Position numbers and translations under genes: made by a program
Notes under the pieces: generated by a model
Seen by the model: only the letters and a program-made list of their open reading frames with translations
What the model was told of the DNA's origin: nothing
Databases searched by the model: none
Shown here: positions 20,022-31,016 of the stretch, one piece after another
Position numbering within the stretch: position 1 is the first letter of the stretch
Layout of the letters: every line of letters begins with the position of its first letter
Source: Euborellia annulipes
Lineage: Eukaryota; Arthropoda; Insecta; Dermaptera; Anisolabididae
DNA: 64,000 bases
Direction: 5' to 3'
Assembly: GCA_023213315.1 (NCBI GenBank)
Contig: JAKCPI010005251.1
Location: forward strand, 1 to 64,000

Positions 20022-23000
20022 CTGGGCAAAAAAATATACATCGTAACCGGCAAATTAATCGCTATAGCTTCCGTCTGTGCCGATCAAGACGCTGATAGGC
20101 TAGAGTTACAGGAAATAGAGCGGGAGCGGGAAATTTAAAATTTAAGTTAGGGTGCGATAAGCGATAAGAGCAGATCGTCAAACAGGTCGCTAGTAGTGTT
20201 TACGTTGGAGCTGCGATAATATCAAAGACAAATGTGGTGTCTAAAAATTTAAACTGTTTTAAATCGCTATAAATTGGTATTTGCTTCAAGATATTAATAG
20301 AAAACGTGAATATTGGTGTGGATGAAGCTGATCGGACGTGAAGATTTTGAATAACATAATGTTATAATTGACAGATTAAGGTTTTGAACATAACCTCGTA
20401 TTTTCAAAATATATCTACTGTCAAAATGCACTATGATTTTAAATAAATATATTAAATATATTTTAACTGTTAAATTTATTAATATATTAAATTAAATTAA
20501 AATATTAGCTATTGTTCTTAATTATTATAAAGTGAAATAGTTGATTGATTGATACTGACCTCTTCTTGTGTCTGATTGGCTCTGAAGCGGAGATTGTTGA
20601 AGGCAACCAAGAAAAGGGCCAATTTGCCGATGACCATCGATTTGAAGACCATCGCAGAGAGGAAGTTGAGGAAGAGAGGCACCACAGCTGCTTGGATCAG
20701 AACAGGCACCGCCAATAAAGGCACAATCCGTTTGAAGAAACTTTTCTGACGTTTATTGTTCTGGCCTCGACCCTCTATTAATTCCTCTGCAAAAGACATC
20801 GGCATCAGTTGTAATTATTATTAAATATTTCGTTTAAAATAAAAAAATTGCATTTTTCTTTCGTTTCGGCTGCTAAACGCCTGTCATCTTCAGCATCTAA
20901 GATATTTGAACGATTTCATTCTACTCACTTGTAAACTGACTTTATCCATGAAAGTTAAATGCTTGTCCCGTTTTAATGGGACGAAAGAAAGTAAAAAATC
21001 TGATATGACTTGTCGCACAGCATACAACTTTCTCTTACCGTTGGTATTTTTGTGTGACATGTATTTGTTTCGACAGTACGGTTCATTCGATTTCAAGATG
21101 TAAAATTTATAAGTTGGCAAAATATTTTATTTTGTTACCATGCAACCATTTCTCCTATCTTTTATGGAGAAGAGTAAAGTGGTCTTCAGAAGATTTCAAT
21201 CACAAAATGAGAATATACATTTTATTGAGAATCTAAAAAATAATTGATTTTGAATTTAAAAAAAATCGTTGGAGAATTTTGGGAAAATCAAAAATACTGA
21301 AAAAGTCATCAGTAAAGTACTAGACTCTTTGGTCGATTTTGTCAAAAGCGTGTCAGTCCCTGGGGGTGCCTAACTTAAATATAAAACTTCAACCTCCTAG
21401 CTCTTTTGTTCTTGAGATTGTAAATTTTGTTAGGTAAAATATATAAAATTGAATAATTATAATAATATTTATTACAATATACATAGGTAAGAGAAAAAAA
21501 AGAAGGGGAAACAAAAGGAATCTACAATACTTATAACTTATAAATGTACATTTATTAATAATATAAAATAGCATCAAAAAAGCAGTCAGAAACAACTAGA
21601 GGGAGCCCAATTGCCTCTCAAATTTATTAGGGGTTATTCCAACCATATCAATCATCAATTGATTGGTCTCCCTAATATTTCTAAAAACAGGGGATCTTTC
21701 TCTATAAAGAGTCCGCACATATTCCTGGTAGAAAAGATATTTTCTTCGACCATAATGCATATGTACGGATAGACCTATTTTTCCCAAAAGCTCTGAAGAG
21801 TCTACTTGGCCACTAAGTAGCTTAAAAATAAATTTGAGACCAATTTGTCTCCGTCTATCTTCCAAAGATTCCATCTCGAAAAGATCTAAAAGTTCGGCAT
21901 AAGGGACCAAATAAGTGTAGAAGCCTGTGTTCTTATAAAAGAGATAACGGAGAAATTTTCTCTGTACAGACTCCACACAGTCAATATGGGTTCTTGTTAA
22001 AGGATCCCAAATAAGTGCCGCGTATTCAAGACGGGATCTTACAATGGCAAAATATAGAGTCTTCAGGACCTCAGTACTACCAAAGCATCTGCAGGTGCGA
22101 ACAACAAAGCCCAACATCTTCAGTGCCCTATTGATAGTTTGGTTTATATGGGGAGCAAATGTGAGCCTCTCATCCAAGAGCACCCCCAGATCCTCTGCTA
22201 TCTCTTTCCTACAGAGGTTTTCACCCATTAATATGTAGGAGTTAATTGAATTTTCCTTCTTTCTACTAAATGTTATGGTGAAACATTTTTTAGCATTTAA
22301 TTTTAAGCCATTAGCTTTACACCAAATATTTATATTATTTAGATCATTTTGAACATACAAATGATCATTTTCATTGATGATTTCTCTGTAGATTTTTAAA
22401 TCATCTGCATAGAGAAGATATGATATGATGTATTGACATATGTTTAGTTTCTCATGGGGACAAAGGAAGATTGGAATTGACTAGTTCTGTTAGTCGTGAT
22501 CTGAACAGCATAGGGATGCTGGGACGATGCCTCCGTGTGTTCCGTGTATATGTTGCATTGGGTGGGATAATTGATTTTAAATTCGGCAGAGAATTGACCA
22601 TGATAGTACTCTACACCTTACATTAATTTATTTTGTTATATCTTTATATAACTAACTTAAGAAAAGTGAAATTGTTTTTCTTAAATTTCAATTAGGCCTA
22701 TACAATATTAACCAAAGATCGAAGGATATCTATTTTATTTTCTTCTTCTTTCAATCACAAAAAAAAAATTCCTATTTAAATATTTAAAGAAAGCAGATAA
22801 ATTTATTGCTTTCGTTAGAGAGAGAAAGTAGAAAAATTTAGTGAAAAATGAATCTTCAGATTTTAGAACTATTCACTTCGTTAACTCAAACAAAAGTGAA
22901 TTAATCAAAATGAAAGTAATTTATCATTAAAAAAAATATATATATATATATTTCTATACTGTATCATTTATCCAAGTTACTAAGAAAATAATCTTACCAT

Positions 23001-26000
23001 TAAAATGTTCAACTTTTTGTTATAAAGAGAGAAGGGGGGGGCTTTAAAAACTCTTTTAGCATTGATAGCGAAGGGAAAAGAAAGAGCGTGGAGGGGGGGG
23101 GAGGAGCAAACTCGTAAATCTCAATGTCTATTCACTCAAACAAAGCCATTTGAATGGTGATTTTATCGATGTTTAAAGCTGTTCTTGTGTTTTGTTTACT
23201 TTTATATCGCTCTCCTACTGTAAATAAGTTACTATTTCGAGTGACGTCAAGGTGACGACGTTCAGCTTTTTACAATAATCTCATCAGGTTTAAAACGGAA
23301 TAGCAAAGTGAAAAAGTTTTTTTTTTTTCTTCCTTTTTTATTAATTCGTGTTGACGTTCCCCATGGAACAAGCTCCCTGCGTCAATCTTCTCCAAAACCT
23401 ATAATCTTCAGACTTTCAAGTCTAATCTCAACAGGCATCTTCTCAGTTCCCGCAGTTGAGTTCCCCTTTTAGGCTTCTCCTTTATTTATTTATTTTAATA
23501 TATTCCTTCGGGCTGCATGTGACCACTGGACATTATAGGTCTTCGGACCTTATGACCCATTCAAAAAAAAAAAAAGTGGCTGAATTGTCCGACACTGTCG
23601 ACGTTTCGGCCAATTCTTCTCTACTCAAAACAGAAGACGTTTTAACAAAGTTTGCTAGGCTTAACTCAAAAATTGAATTTGCGGCAGTTGGATTCTCAGC
23701 AGGCTATCCTTCGGAAGCGTCCGGTATTTCTTGTATTGCAATTTTTTCGACTGTATAAGTAGGAAGAGGCACTGTAATCCCAAAGAGTAGTAGAAGAATG
23801 GAAGGGGGGAAGGTGCGGATTCTAGATAGCTCCTATGCTGAGTATGTTTCTTGTAATTTTATGTCAATTTTTTTCATCAGGACAGCAGGTGTTTTGTCTA
23901 CCTCCCTTTTAGCACCTCCTGATATGCAAAGAGATCATCTAAGCTTAAGGCAATCAAAACACATGTATGTCCTGATGAAGGCCAAAATGTCAGCAGTCGT
24001 TCAATAAAGCAAAAATGGACATAAAATTTCAAGAAACATACTCAGCATAGGGGTTATCTAGAATCTGCACCTTCCCCCTTCCATTCTTCCATTCCTCTGA
24101 GAATACAGTGCCTCTTCCTACTTATACGGTCGAAAAAATTACAATAAAAGAAATACCGGAGGCTTCTGAATGATCGCCTGCTGAGAATCCAATTGCCGAA
24201 AATTCAATTTTGAGTTAAGCCTAACGTTGCTGTAACGTCTTCTGTTTTGAGTGCCTAAGTGGCGAAAATATATACCCGTTCTTTGCTATTGATTCTGGCC
24301 TATTCATTTGTTGCCCGGCTATTTACCAGGGGTGTGCCTTGAAACCGCCTTTAGGGTGCGCACATAAACACATATTTTATAAAAGGAAAAAAGATATTTT
24401 ATTCAAAGTAATTTCCTTCGTTAGCAATACAATCTCCCATCTTTCAGGGAGCTTATGAACCCTCTCCAAAAAACTCGTCTTCTTTCGAGGCAAACCATTC
24501 ATCGAGCCATTTGGCAACATTTTCGTAATCTGTGACGCGCTCCTCAAAGCGTGACCCAAAGATGAAAACAAGTGATAGTCCGTTGGGGCCAAGTCTGGGG
24601 AATAAGCCGCATGTGTGAGAATTTCCCACCCAAACGTTTCAATGGTTTCTTTGGTTCGTTTTGCAGGTGTGACGGAGGTTGTCGTGCAACAAGATGACTT
24701 TGTGCTGCCTTTTTTGATATTCTGGTCTTCTTTGGCGTATAGCCTGGTTCAATTTCACCATTTGCTGTTGTAACGTTTCCGTTTTGAAGTTTCGCCAGGT
24801 TTAGGAGTTCGTAATATATAATTCCCTTCTGCCCACCAAACACAAAGCATTGTCTTTCGTCCATATCGATTTGGTCTTGGAGTCGATGTTGATGGCTCAC
24901 CTGGAGATACCCATGATGCTCGACGCTTAGGATTTTCAAAAAAGATCCATTTTTCATCTCCAGTAACAATTCGATGAAGAAATGACTTTCTTTTGTATCT
25001 GGGAGCAGATCTCACAAGTGGTTTTTCGGTTCTCTGTGCCTTTCGTTCAGTTCATGTGGAACCCATTTCCCGATCTTCTGGATCTTCCCCATAGCTTTCA
25101 GCGCTTGGAAATAGTTTCCCGAGTCACGTTTAACTGTTCTGCCAATTGTTGTTGTGTTTGAGTTGAATCTTCATTCAACAATTCTTGCAAATCGGTGTCA
25201 TCAAACTTTTTGGGGGTCGGCACGTGCTTCGTTCTTAATGTCAAAATCTCCCCTCTTGAATTTTTTGAACCATTCTTTGCACTGTGTTTCACCAAGAGCA
25301 TAGTCGCCAAAAGCTTCTACAAGCATTCGATGAGACTCGGGCCGTTTTTTCAAATGATAGCAAAAAATCAAGGTGCAAATCACTTTGTTGAGGAACAAAG
25401 GTTGACATGTTTGACGTGGTGAAAAAATGTTGGGAGTATGAAATTGGAATTTTTTGAGTTCGAAACTTAGAACAGACATAAACCAAACAAACAAACTCAA
25501 TAACTAGACTGTATAGTACCAAAACTGGCCGCCAGGATTTTCAAAGTAAAAGGCGGTTTCATAGGCACACCCCTGGTAAATGTAATTATATGTTTATAAA
25601 ACTTTCAAACGCCTTTTCTCGAATTGTTCAATTTCGGACTATCGCCACTCGGCATTCTCAGCAGGCGATATATGAAAAAAGTAAAAATCGAATTAATGGT
25701 GTTCGAAAGTCGTCGACCCAGTCAACCAATATATTTCAATCGTTCATAGTAATTAATAGCTAATAAACTTAAACTTAGATTTGTCAATTAATTATTCTTG
25801 TATTCTTTCCTTCCAAGAATGAAAATTCATTATATTCCTTTAAAGTTGTAATTAAATTATTCTTTTGCGCTTTCTTACCTTCTTTGGTGACCTCGTCGTC
25901 TTCGCTGATCTCGTCTTCATTGCCGTAGAAGTAGAGACTCTTGTCGAGGTCCAGAGTGAGTTCGATGCTCTCAGCATCGCGGAAACTTCGCGACATTCGC

Positions 26001-28168
26001 AGGCCCAGGCCGCTCATTAATGGAACTCTGTTAAATAAATTCCGAAATTTACTTATAGGCCTATAGGTATAGACTGATACTGACTATTTGAGCGGCAATG
26101 TGAAATTATTTATCCTCTTCCCCCAGGGAGAATTCAAGATGTTGACATTGTTAATATTTATAACAAGTATTTGGATCTCAGCCACTCCGATTTTGAAAAT
26201 TCATTTAATCCAAATGGTATAAATAAATATGGCGTCTCGAGGTGGAGTAGTGTGGCCGAAACCGCATGGTCTGAGATCAGGAAATTAATTAAATAAAAAA
26301 ATTTCAAATATTTTTTACTTTTAAGTTTATATTTTATTGGACTAATATAACCATGGGCGTAACTAGGGAATTTGGCTGGAGGTGGGCCGTGGGACCAGCC
26401 ATTCTCCAGGGGGCCTGGAAGACCCCATATTGACTCAATTTTTCTTGGGGGCGGGTCCCCCCGGTACCCCTCTAGTTATGGATATGACCTATTATCCATT
26501 CCATTAAAATTTAAATTTTGTACTAAAAATTAATAATTGTTTTTGTTCACATACTGTATGTGTAAAGAGAGAGCCCAAATTAATTCTCTTTTTTTATTAG
26601 CATAAAATATGAATTTAAAATCTCTTTGTAAGTGGAGAATTATTTTGATGAGGTGAGTTAGAGGGAAAAAATTAATAATTATGCCGTGGGGACGAAAGGT
26701 GTAGCATAAGAATAAAATAACTTTGTCTTGTATTTTTTTACAAGTGTAGAAAATACAAGAAATATAACATTACAGCTAGTTTATTTTATTTTTTTCTTTA
26801 AATTTAAATTAAATCATCCTACGACTAAGGCTTCGCTCCTAGGTTTGGACCATTTTCAGAGCTGTAGATTTGTCATCAACTCTGAAGTTGATGCAAACCT
26901 AAGTCCAAAACTTTAGTTGGTTTTTTTTTCAACACTCACACTTTTTTCTCATTCACACTCACACTCACACACACATTCACACAGTCTTTTCGGCAACTCA
27001 GGCATTTAAGTCTTTTAAGATACTCATTATTAATAATAAATATATATTGGGCTCCAGGCATTCTTATTTAAGCCATTTGGTATCCAAATGGCTTAAATAA
27101 AATCATCGGACTGCCTGGGGTCCGAATCCGAGACTTTTGGTATACGAGGTTAGCACGATAACCTCTACACCAAGCTCTGAGGGCTTAGTTGTTGCTTATT
27201 TAATAAAGAAAATAAGTTTTTTGTTGTTTTTTTTTCTATATTTGTGCATCTCTACCAATTCATTCATCACTTAGATATAGGGTTACCATAATTTATTGAG
27301 GACATCCGGACAGACGACTTCCGGAGGGTCTGGGGGGTATGGAAAAATTTTTTAAAAATAGGCACTGAAATCTTTACCTATCCTGAGACTTGAAAAATAT
27401 TATCAAATTTAGCTTGCTTTTATAAGTTTTTTTTAAAAATTGAATAATTTTAAAAATTGAAAAATAAGTAGACTATTATGGAACAAAATTCCCCAATTTG
27501 GCCACGTTTTCGGTTCACATTAGTAAAATCCGGTCATATCTCCAAATTCAGACTGTCCGGACGAAATCCGGACGTATGGTAACCCCCACCTATATATATT
27601 TTTTACCCCAACTGATCATTAAATATGATTCGAGATCTTAAAATAAATATGAAGATAATGAGAGATCAAATTTCTATTCGTACCTAATGCCAAATGATTT
27701 CGAAGCCTCTTCTAACGAATCCAACCAACTTTTCTCCCTAAATCGACTTCGCCAATCTTCTCTCTCTTTGGTTGCATTTTTTTTAATTGGAAATATCTGC
27801 AGTTTATCACCAAAAATCGCTTCGCTTGCACATTTGACAAACGGCGCTTCGGTCCAACTCAAGTCCATTCTATTGATATCCTCTTTGTTATTTTCGAGAC
27901 ACTCCAAGAAGCCAGCCTTCTGAGGTGTTTTCTTCTTCCTCGACTTCTCGGTGATGGGGATTGTGTTTGGATGGGGGTGTTGAGGAAAGGAGGGTGGTGA
28001 CATTGTCAGAGATGCCAAGGAGGCGACTCCCATACTGGTGCCTTTGTGGAGGCGTTCTTTGAGGGCCAGAAGGGCTCGGGTCCGAGGATCGTCGTCGAAA
28101 TCTCCAGAGGTGTTTGCGCTTGCGAATCTCGTGATCGACAAGATGATCAACACTCTTAGGGAAGACAT
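19911..28168 (-). CDS. Osiris-like (DUF1676) protein, four coding exons
   Basis: Join of 28168-27684, 26027-25879, 20786-20560 and 20021-19911 (minus), 972 nt, 323 residues with the stop. All three introns are GT-AG and the frame holds across each junction. Residues 1-18 (MSSLRVLIILSITRFASA) look like a signal peptide. Cys90 and Cys113 form a two-cysteine region. Residues 232-279 are a long hydrophobic block (IVPLLAVPVLIQAAVVPLFL then KSMVIGKLALFL), as in DUF1676. The tail has NMAYHHYGY and several Tyr/Gly residues, a loose match to the AQxLAY motif, then five Arg. Osiris proteins are secretory or endosomal proteins of cuticle-forming cells in insects; that role is inferred from the family. 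Introns are 1656, 5092 and 538 bp and TE-filled. The call is structural and based on motif memory; a very divergent member or another hydrophobic secreted protein is possible. Confidence 0.72.
20560..20786 (-). CDS. Osiris-like gene, third coding exon (hydrophobic domain)
   Basis: Acceptor gtcttttgcag|AGGAATT and donor CAAGAAGAG|GTCAGT. It holds the hydrophobic block that identifies the family, preceded by a basic KRQKSFFKR. Confidence 0.8.
20993..21419 (-). repeat. Repeat A copy in intron 2
   Basis: aaaaaatctgatatgacttg to cctcctagctcttttgttct; the microsatellite and 5' hairpin are absent, and AT-rich sequence takes over at gattgtaaattttg. Confidence 0.88.
21430..22440 (-). pseudogene. LINE 2, reverse transcriptase C-terminal part
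   Basis: Minus strand, open from about 22440 to the stop at 21596. It opens in the palm motif YADD (22411-22400, context SYLLYADDLKIYREI), then CKANGLKLNAKKC, EIAEDLGVLLDERLTF and RSRLEYAALIWDPLTRTHID, all typical of Jockey/R1-like non-LTR elements. 5' truncated; AT-rich 3' UTR follows. Lies in intron 2 of the Osiris-like gene. Its frame is intact over some 280 codons, so the insertion may be fairly young, although it lacks the endonuclease and fingers. Confidence 0.88.
22447..22612 (-). mobile_element. LINE 1 fragment, copy b
   Basis: ttctcatggggacaaaggaa to gaccatgatagtactc matches 32059-32217 (LINE 1 copy d). Directly abuts LINE 2 at about 22445. Confidence 0.7.
22613..23355. other. AT-rich intronic stretch
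   Basis: A (TA)n run at about 22938-22951 and two G runs (23033-23040, 23092-23101). ctgatgag/gtcgtcacc near 23285 is motif-like but unconvincing. No coding sequence seen. Confidence 0.4.
23357..23576 (+). mobile_element. LINE 1 3' end, copy c
   Basis: atggaacaagctccctgcgt onwards matches the end of LINE 1, with the sequence cttcagactttcaagtctaa and a final A run. Confidence 0.75.
23596..24262. mobile_element. Foldback FB6, about 235-bp arms
   Basis: Left arm 23627-23862 and right arm 24014-24262, e.g. ggcttaactcaaaaattgaa against ttcaattttgagttaagcc, and gattctagatagctcctatg against ataggggttatctagaatct. The arms are roughly 85-90% alike. ctgatgaaggccaaaatgtc in the loop and gtcgacgtttcggcc at the left resemble the hairpin motif. 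Confidence 0.75.
24326..25576 (-). mobile_element. Mariner element 2 (1251 bp) in intron 2
   Basis: TIRs begin CCAGGGGTGTGCCTTGAAAC and, from the right, CCAGGGGTGTGCCTATGAAA. TA on both sides (24324-24325, 25577-25578). Length is normal for a full mariner. Confidence 0.93.
24377..25408 (-). pseudogene. Mariner transposase, frameshifted
   Basis: The start at 25408 (MSTFVPQQSDLHLD) leads by frameshift into SHRMLVEAFGDYALGETQC and ELLNEDSTQTQQQLAEQLNV, the paired HTH region, then VTGDEKWIFFENPKRRASW with the first catalytic aspartate. The second-aspartate region is scrambled by frameshifts, then LAPTDYHLFSSLGHAL with the third. At least four frame breaks make it inactive. Confidence 0.88.
25879..26027 (-). 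CDS. Osiris-like gene, second coding exon
   Basis: Acceptor tttatttaacag|AGTTCC (26028/26027) and donor AAAGAAG|GTAAGA (25879/25878), a near-consensus site. It encodes VPLMSGLGLRMSRSFRDAES, then an acidic stretch NEDEISEDDEVTKE. Confidence 0.8.
26342..26487. mobile_element. MITE E copy 2 in intron 1
   Basis: ccatgggcgtaactagggaa at the left and ccctctagttatggatatg at the right; interior has gggaccagccattctccagg. Same family as 14461 and 29178. Confidence 0.75.
26920..27184 (-). mobile_element. SINE S copy 4 in intron 1, with TSD
   Basis: Flanked by TTAGTTG (26913-26919, 27185-27191). The (−) tail (cacactcacactcacacac) is at the left, the tRNA-like head at the right, and the AGCCATTTGG/CCAAATGGCT hairpin in the middle. 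Confidence 0.92.
27278..27586. mobile_element. hAT-type MITE (ggttaccata ends) in intron 1
   Basis: TAGGGTTACCATAATTTATT at the left and, reverse-complemented, GGGGTTACCATACGTCCGGA at the right; internal ggacatccggacag and ctgtccggacgaaatccgga. Such ends are widespread on hAT MITEs. About 309 bp. No clean 8-bp TSD. Confidence 0.7.
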
Positions 28169-28173
28169 TGTTT
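27684..28173 (-). CDS. Osiris-like gene, exon with start codon
   Basis: The ATG at 28168 is five bases inside the exon, preceded on the minus strand by tttattttttcag|aaac, a strong acceptor. A 5' UTR exon upstream is therefore likely. An ATG ten codons further up (28198) would lie within this intron and is rejected. Donor ATTAG|GTACG at 27684/27683. It encodes residues 1-161 plus two bases. Confidence 0.75.
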
Positions 28174-28318
28174 CTGAAAAAATAAATGACAAAAACAATT
28201 AGAAATTTATTTTAAAACAATAAATATAAATAGCAAATAGAATAGATAAATCAACATTCTGTTCTTACTACAGACTGGTAAAAAAAGACGTCATGCAAGA
28301 GGACTACTTAACTAGGAT

Positions 28319-28398
28319 TGTAGTGTGTTGTTATTATATTGTGATTATTGTTGTTATTGTTATTATCGAATAAATAGAGCTTGTTAATAAACATTAGT
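28319..28398 (+). repeat. 5' LTR (80 bp)
   Basis: TGTAGTGTGTTGTTATTATA to GTTAATAAACATTAGT. It differs from the 3' LTR only at tattat/tatgat, one base seen, which points to a recent insertion. Confidence 0.88.
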
Positions 28399-28415
28399 TG
28401 GTGTCAGAAGTGGGA
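28399..28415 (+). other. Primer-binding site
   Basis: TGGTGTCAGAAGTGGGA immediately after the LTR, complementary to a leucine-tRNA-type 3' end, as in many Gypsy elements. Confidence 0.75.
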
Positions 28416-28416
28416 T

Positions 28417-28791
28417 AATGTTCCTCGAACATATCTGGTTAAAACATCTAATGGGACTGTGAACAGGAATAGAAAGCTGTTAGTCCTGAAGAGAGAAAAT
28501 GTATGTAATGAGCCAAGAAGTTATTTAAAAAGTGATTTTTTGAGACCAGAAGGAGAGTTAAGGATCTCAAGTGGAGAAGAAGAAAATGGAATTGAAGAGG
28601 ATAAGAATGTTGAAGAAAGGAAGAGAGATGAAGAAGAGAAGAGAGAAAAAGAAAAAGAGAGTGAAGAGAAGAAGGAAGAGGAAGAAGGAGATAATAATGA
28701 AGAGAAGAGAGAAGAAATTAATATTAATAATCGTATAGTGAAGACCAGATGTGGAAGACTAGTAAAGAAGCCTGAAAGATTAGCTTATTAA
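28417..28791 (+). pseudogene. Gypsy pol C-terminal remnant with Glu-rich tail
   Basis: NVPRTYLVKTSNGTVNRNRK is like the end of Gypsy integrases, followed by a Glu/Lys-rich stretch and TRCGRLVKKPERLAY, the usual closing motif of Gypsy pol. All upstream pol domains are missing. The open frame extends slightly upstream through the LTR. Confidence 0.75.
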
Positions 28792-28820
28792 TTGTTGAGT
28801 TTTCTTTGTTGAAAGAAATG

Positions 28821-28834
28821 TAAAGAGAGGGAGA
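28821..28834 (+). other. Polypurine tract
   Basis: aaagagagggagat-type purine run just before the 3' LTR. Confidence 0.6.
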
Positions 28835-28914
28835 TGTAGTGTGTTGTTATGATATTGTGATTATTGTTGTTATTGTTATTATCGAATAAATAGAGCTTGT
28901 TAATAAACATTAGT
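28835..28914 (+). repeat. 3' LTR (80 bp)
   Basis: TGTAGTGTGTTGTTATGATA to CATTAGT; see the 5' LTR. Confidence 0.88.
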
Positions 28915-28918
28915 GGAT

Positions 28919-29177
28919 GAAATAAAAGAAGAAGACAAGAGGACATGGATGAGACTAAGATGCGGGAATGATATAGGAGGACAGTGGACAGGACAAAGTA
29001 AATGCAGATTTTGCACAAAGGAAACAATAGGACATTTACCAGGATGTGAAAGACTTGACTATTTTCTGACAGATGACTGTATTGAATGGAAGAATAAACA
29101 TATAGACGGTGACGAGGGTTGGGGAAGAGAAATATTAAGGGGACCAGGCAGACATTTGATCCAAATATGGAGATTGC
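28919..29177 (+). pseudogene. Non-LTR RT C-terminal zinc-motif remnant
   Basis: In plus frame: KRTWMRLRCGNDIGGQWTG and CRFCTKETIGHLPGCERL, with a C-x2-C-x7-H-x3/4-C arrangement like the end of Jockey/I-type polyproteins. The Gypsy element above inserted at its left edge. Neither a start nor the RT core is present. Confidence 0.5.
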
Positions 29178-29309
29178 CTTGGGCGTAACTAGGGAATTTG
29201 TCTGGAGGGGGCTATGGGACCAGCCATCCTCCGGCCCCATATTGTCTCAATTCTTCTTGGGGCGGGGAACCTTGTGGGACTTTCCGGGACCCCTCTAGTT
29301 AAGCCCATG
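29178..29309. mobile_element. MITE E copy 3
   Basis: cttgggcgtaactagggaat to cccctctagttaagcccatgg; internal tatgggaccagccatcctcc matches copy 2. Confidence 0.75.
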
Positions 29310-29566
29310 GAGATTGCTCTAGAGAAGTCCGGCGATGAGACCATGTATTATTAATATAAATTTATATTGTATGTAACTGAATTATCAAAATTATCAATAT
29401 ACGGTATGTCATAAACCCTGAACTCTCAAAATCGCAAAATAAATATTAAATTAAATATAAATAGCAAGTAGTTTTTTTTATTAATGAATGATTCAAAATA
29501 AATAAATCAGAGGAAGTATAGTGCAGAAAAATAATCAAAATGTCTTTGTATATCAAAGACGAAGGA

Positions 29567-29601
29567 GACGTTTCAGAGCAAATTTATTTGCCCATCTTCA
29601 G
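29567..29601 (-). other. Hammerhead-like hairpin motif with long stem
   Basis: Minus strand: CTGAAGAT, then gGGCAAAT-aa-ATTTGCtc, then GAAACGTC. Stem pairs differ from the other copies but still form a helix. Confidence 0.4.
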
Positions 29602-30231
29602 ACTATATAGAGAATGAGGCTCAAAGTAGACATTTTTTTTTTTTTTTTTTTTGATGCACAAGAGAGAGGGAAGTCTATGTGCACATGGACTTTGCAAACA
29701 GGCGTGTAATTCAGCCAACGCGTTGGCTTAAATTATTAATATTAAATAATTATTTAAATATTTTTTAGATGAATGTAAAATAAATATTATTGAGAAATTT
29801 GTTTAAATTATTGAGTCAAATTTCTTCCAAGCTCAAGTTTATTTTAAATCAATTTTTAACGAACAAGACAAACTGGATTCAGATGTAATTTTCTCTAGAA
29901 AATATCAGAAATCGAAAGGCTCTCTTTTCTTTCTATTTAAATTTAAATGAAGAGCAATGGAGAAAAAAAAATTGCATAAACCGGATTTTAGGATGAGTCA
30001 GGCATACTTAGACTACGAAAATGAAATGTGACATTAAGAGAAGAAGAAAGCTCTTTGGAAAGATTTATTTTAACCTTTTCAATCATTTTTGAAAACGTAA
30101 AATATTAAAGTGCTTCAGAAGGAATCTTTGGTCCGAAACTACTGAGACATTTTAAAGAATTTTTTAATTTTTTTTTTTTTTTTTTAATGAATTAAATTTG
30201 TCGGCATTTTACATAATATAATTCTTTTTTT
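29602..30231. other. AT-rich stretch, nothing recognised
   Basis: Poly-T at 29632-29652 and poly-T runs near 30165-30186; no gene seen. Confidence 0.4.
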
Positions 30232-30554
30232 ACTTTCTCTTACCTATGTATATATATGTAATATATATAGAGAAAGTATTGGATTCATGTCAAAAATTCG
30301 ATGACGAGATTTTGATGGTTTTGAGGTCCCCTGAATCCAAAAAAGTGGTTTGCGCGGCATTGTCTGTGTGTGTGTGTGCATGTCTGTGAACAAAATATTT
30401 CAAGAATGAAAAGAGCTATGAGGTTGAAATTTTATATTTAAGATAGGTTCTCCACACAAAAAAAAATCTAGTGTGACAAGCACAGAACTCAACTTTCAAT
30501 TATCGAAGGTAAGAGAAAGTTGTGTGCTGTGCGACCAATCACACCAGATTTTTT
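30232..30554 (+). repeat. Repeat A copy with internal deletion
   Basis: Complete hairpin, (TG)n and tatatttaagatagg, then a direct jump to the terminal palindrome (aaatctagtgtgacaagcac to atcacaccagatttttt). The middle of about 350 bp is missing, leaving both ends. Confidence 0.88.
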
Positions 30555-30689
30555 AAATTTTTTTTATTTTCAAAAAACTTATATTATTAAAATTTTAATT
30601 TTTTTTTTTTTTAAATTCTAAAAATTAATTCTAAAATTCAACCTATAATAATTAAATGAAGTGGTGACGAAGTAAAATATAAATTTAGG

Positions 30690-31016
30690 TATTTATTTAA
30701 AAATTAACGACCAAATAGTTCAGCACTCTTGCAAAAGATGCCAGGCTAGTCTAACAGCCGGCATTATCAGATCACTTGTAAGCCTATATTTATGTATTTT
30801 TATGCTGTTATAAATGATATATAATAATATTTATAAACTATTAAAAGATAAACGGAAATCAAACAAATAGGCTATATGGGATTAAATATATCCCTACCAT
30901 TCTGACGTCTGTTGGCAAATTTTCTTGTGGGTTGTGTTTTAGGCTCACTCCTGAAGACCCTTAATGCCATCTATTGGCAAAAACATGCAAACAGCTTTGT
31001 CTCCTGAGGCCCTTTA
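30690..31016 (-). mobile_element. MITE B copy 1, diverged
   Basis: gttcagcactcttgcaaaag, ggctagtctaacagccgg and ctaccattctgacgtctgtt match the other B copies; ends not preserved (compare gtctcctgaggccctttaaa at 31016). Confidence 0.6.

Larger units (their letters stand above)
28319..28914 (+). mobile_element. Miniature Gypsy-like LTR element (596 bp)
   Basis: Two 80-bp LTRs (28319-28398, 28835-28914), a primer-binding site, a short remaining pol end and a polypurine tract, flanked by the 4-bp TSD GGAT (28315-28318, 28915-28918). Nearly all of gag and pol is deleted. It sits about 145 bp upstream of the Osiris-like gene's start-codon exon. Confidence 0.88.

Noticed and set aside
26821..26919. 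Possible additional foldback near gctcctaggtttggacc
   Set aside because: Only about 20 bp of weak inverted similarity; not enough to call.
28169..28198. Upstream ATG at 28198 as start of the Osiris-like protein
   Set aside because: It lies before a strong acceptor (tttttcag) and would put non-signal residues ahead of the signal peptide.
28381..28791. Host gene with Glu-rich C-terminus
   Set aside because: Lies exactly between two LTRs with PBS and PPT, and begins and ends with Gypsy pol motifs.
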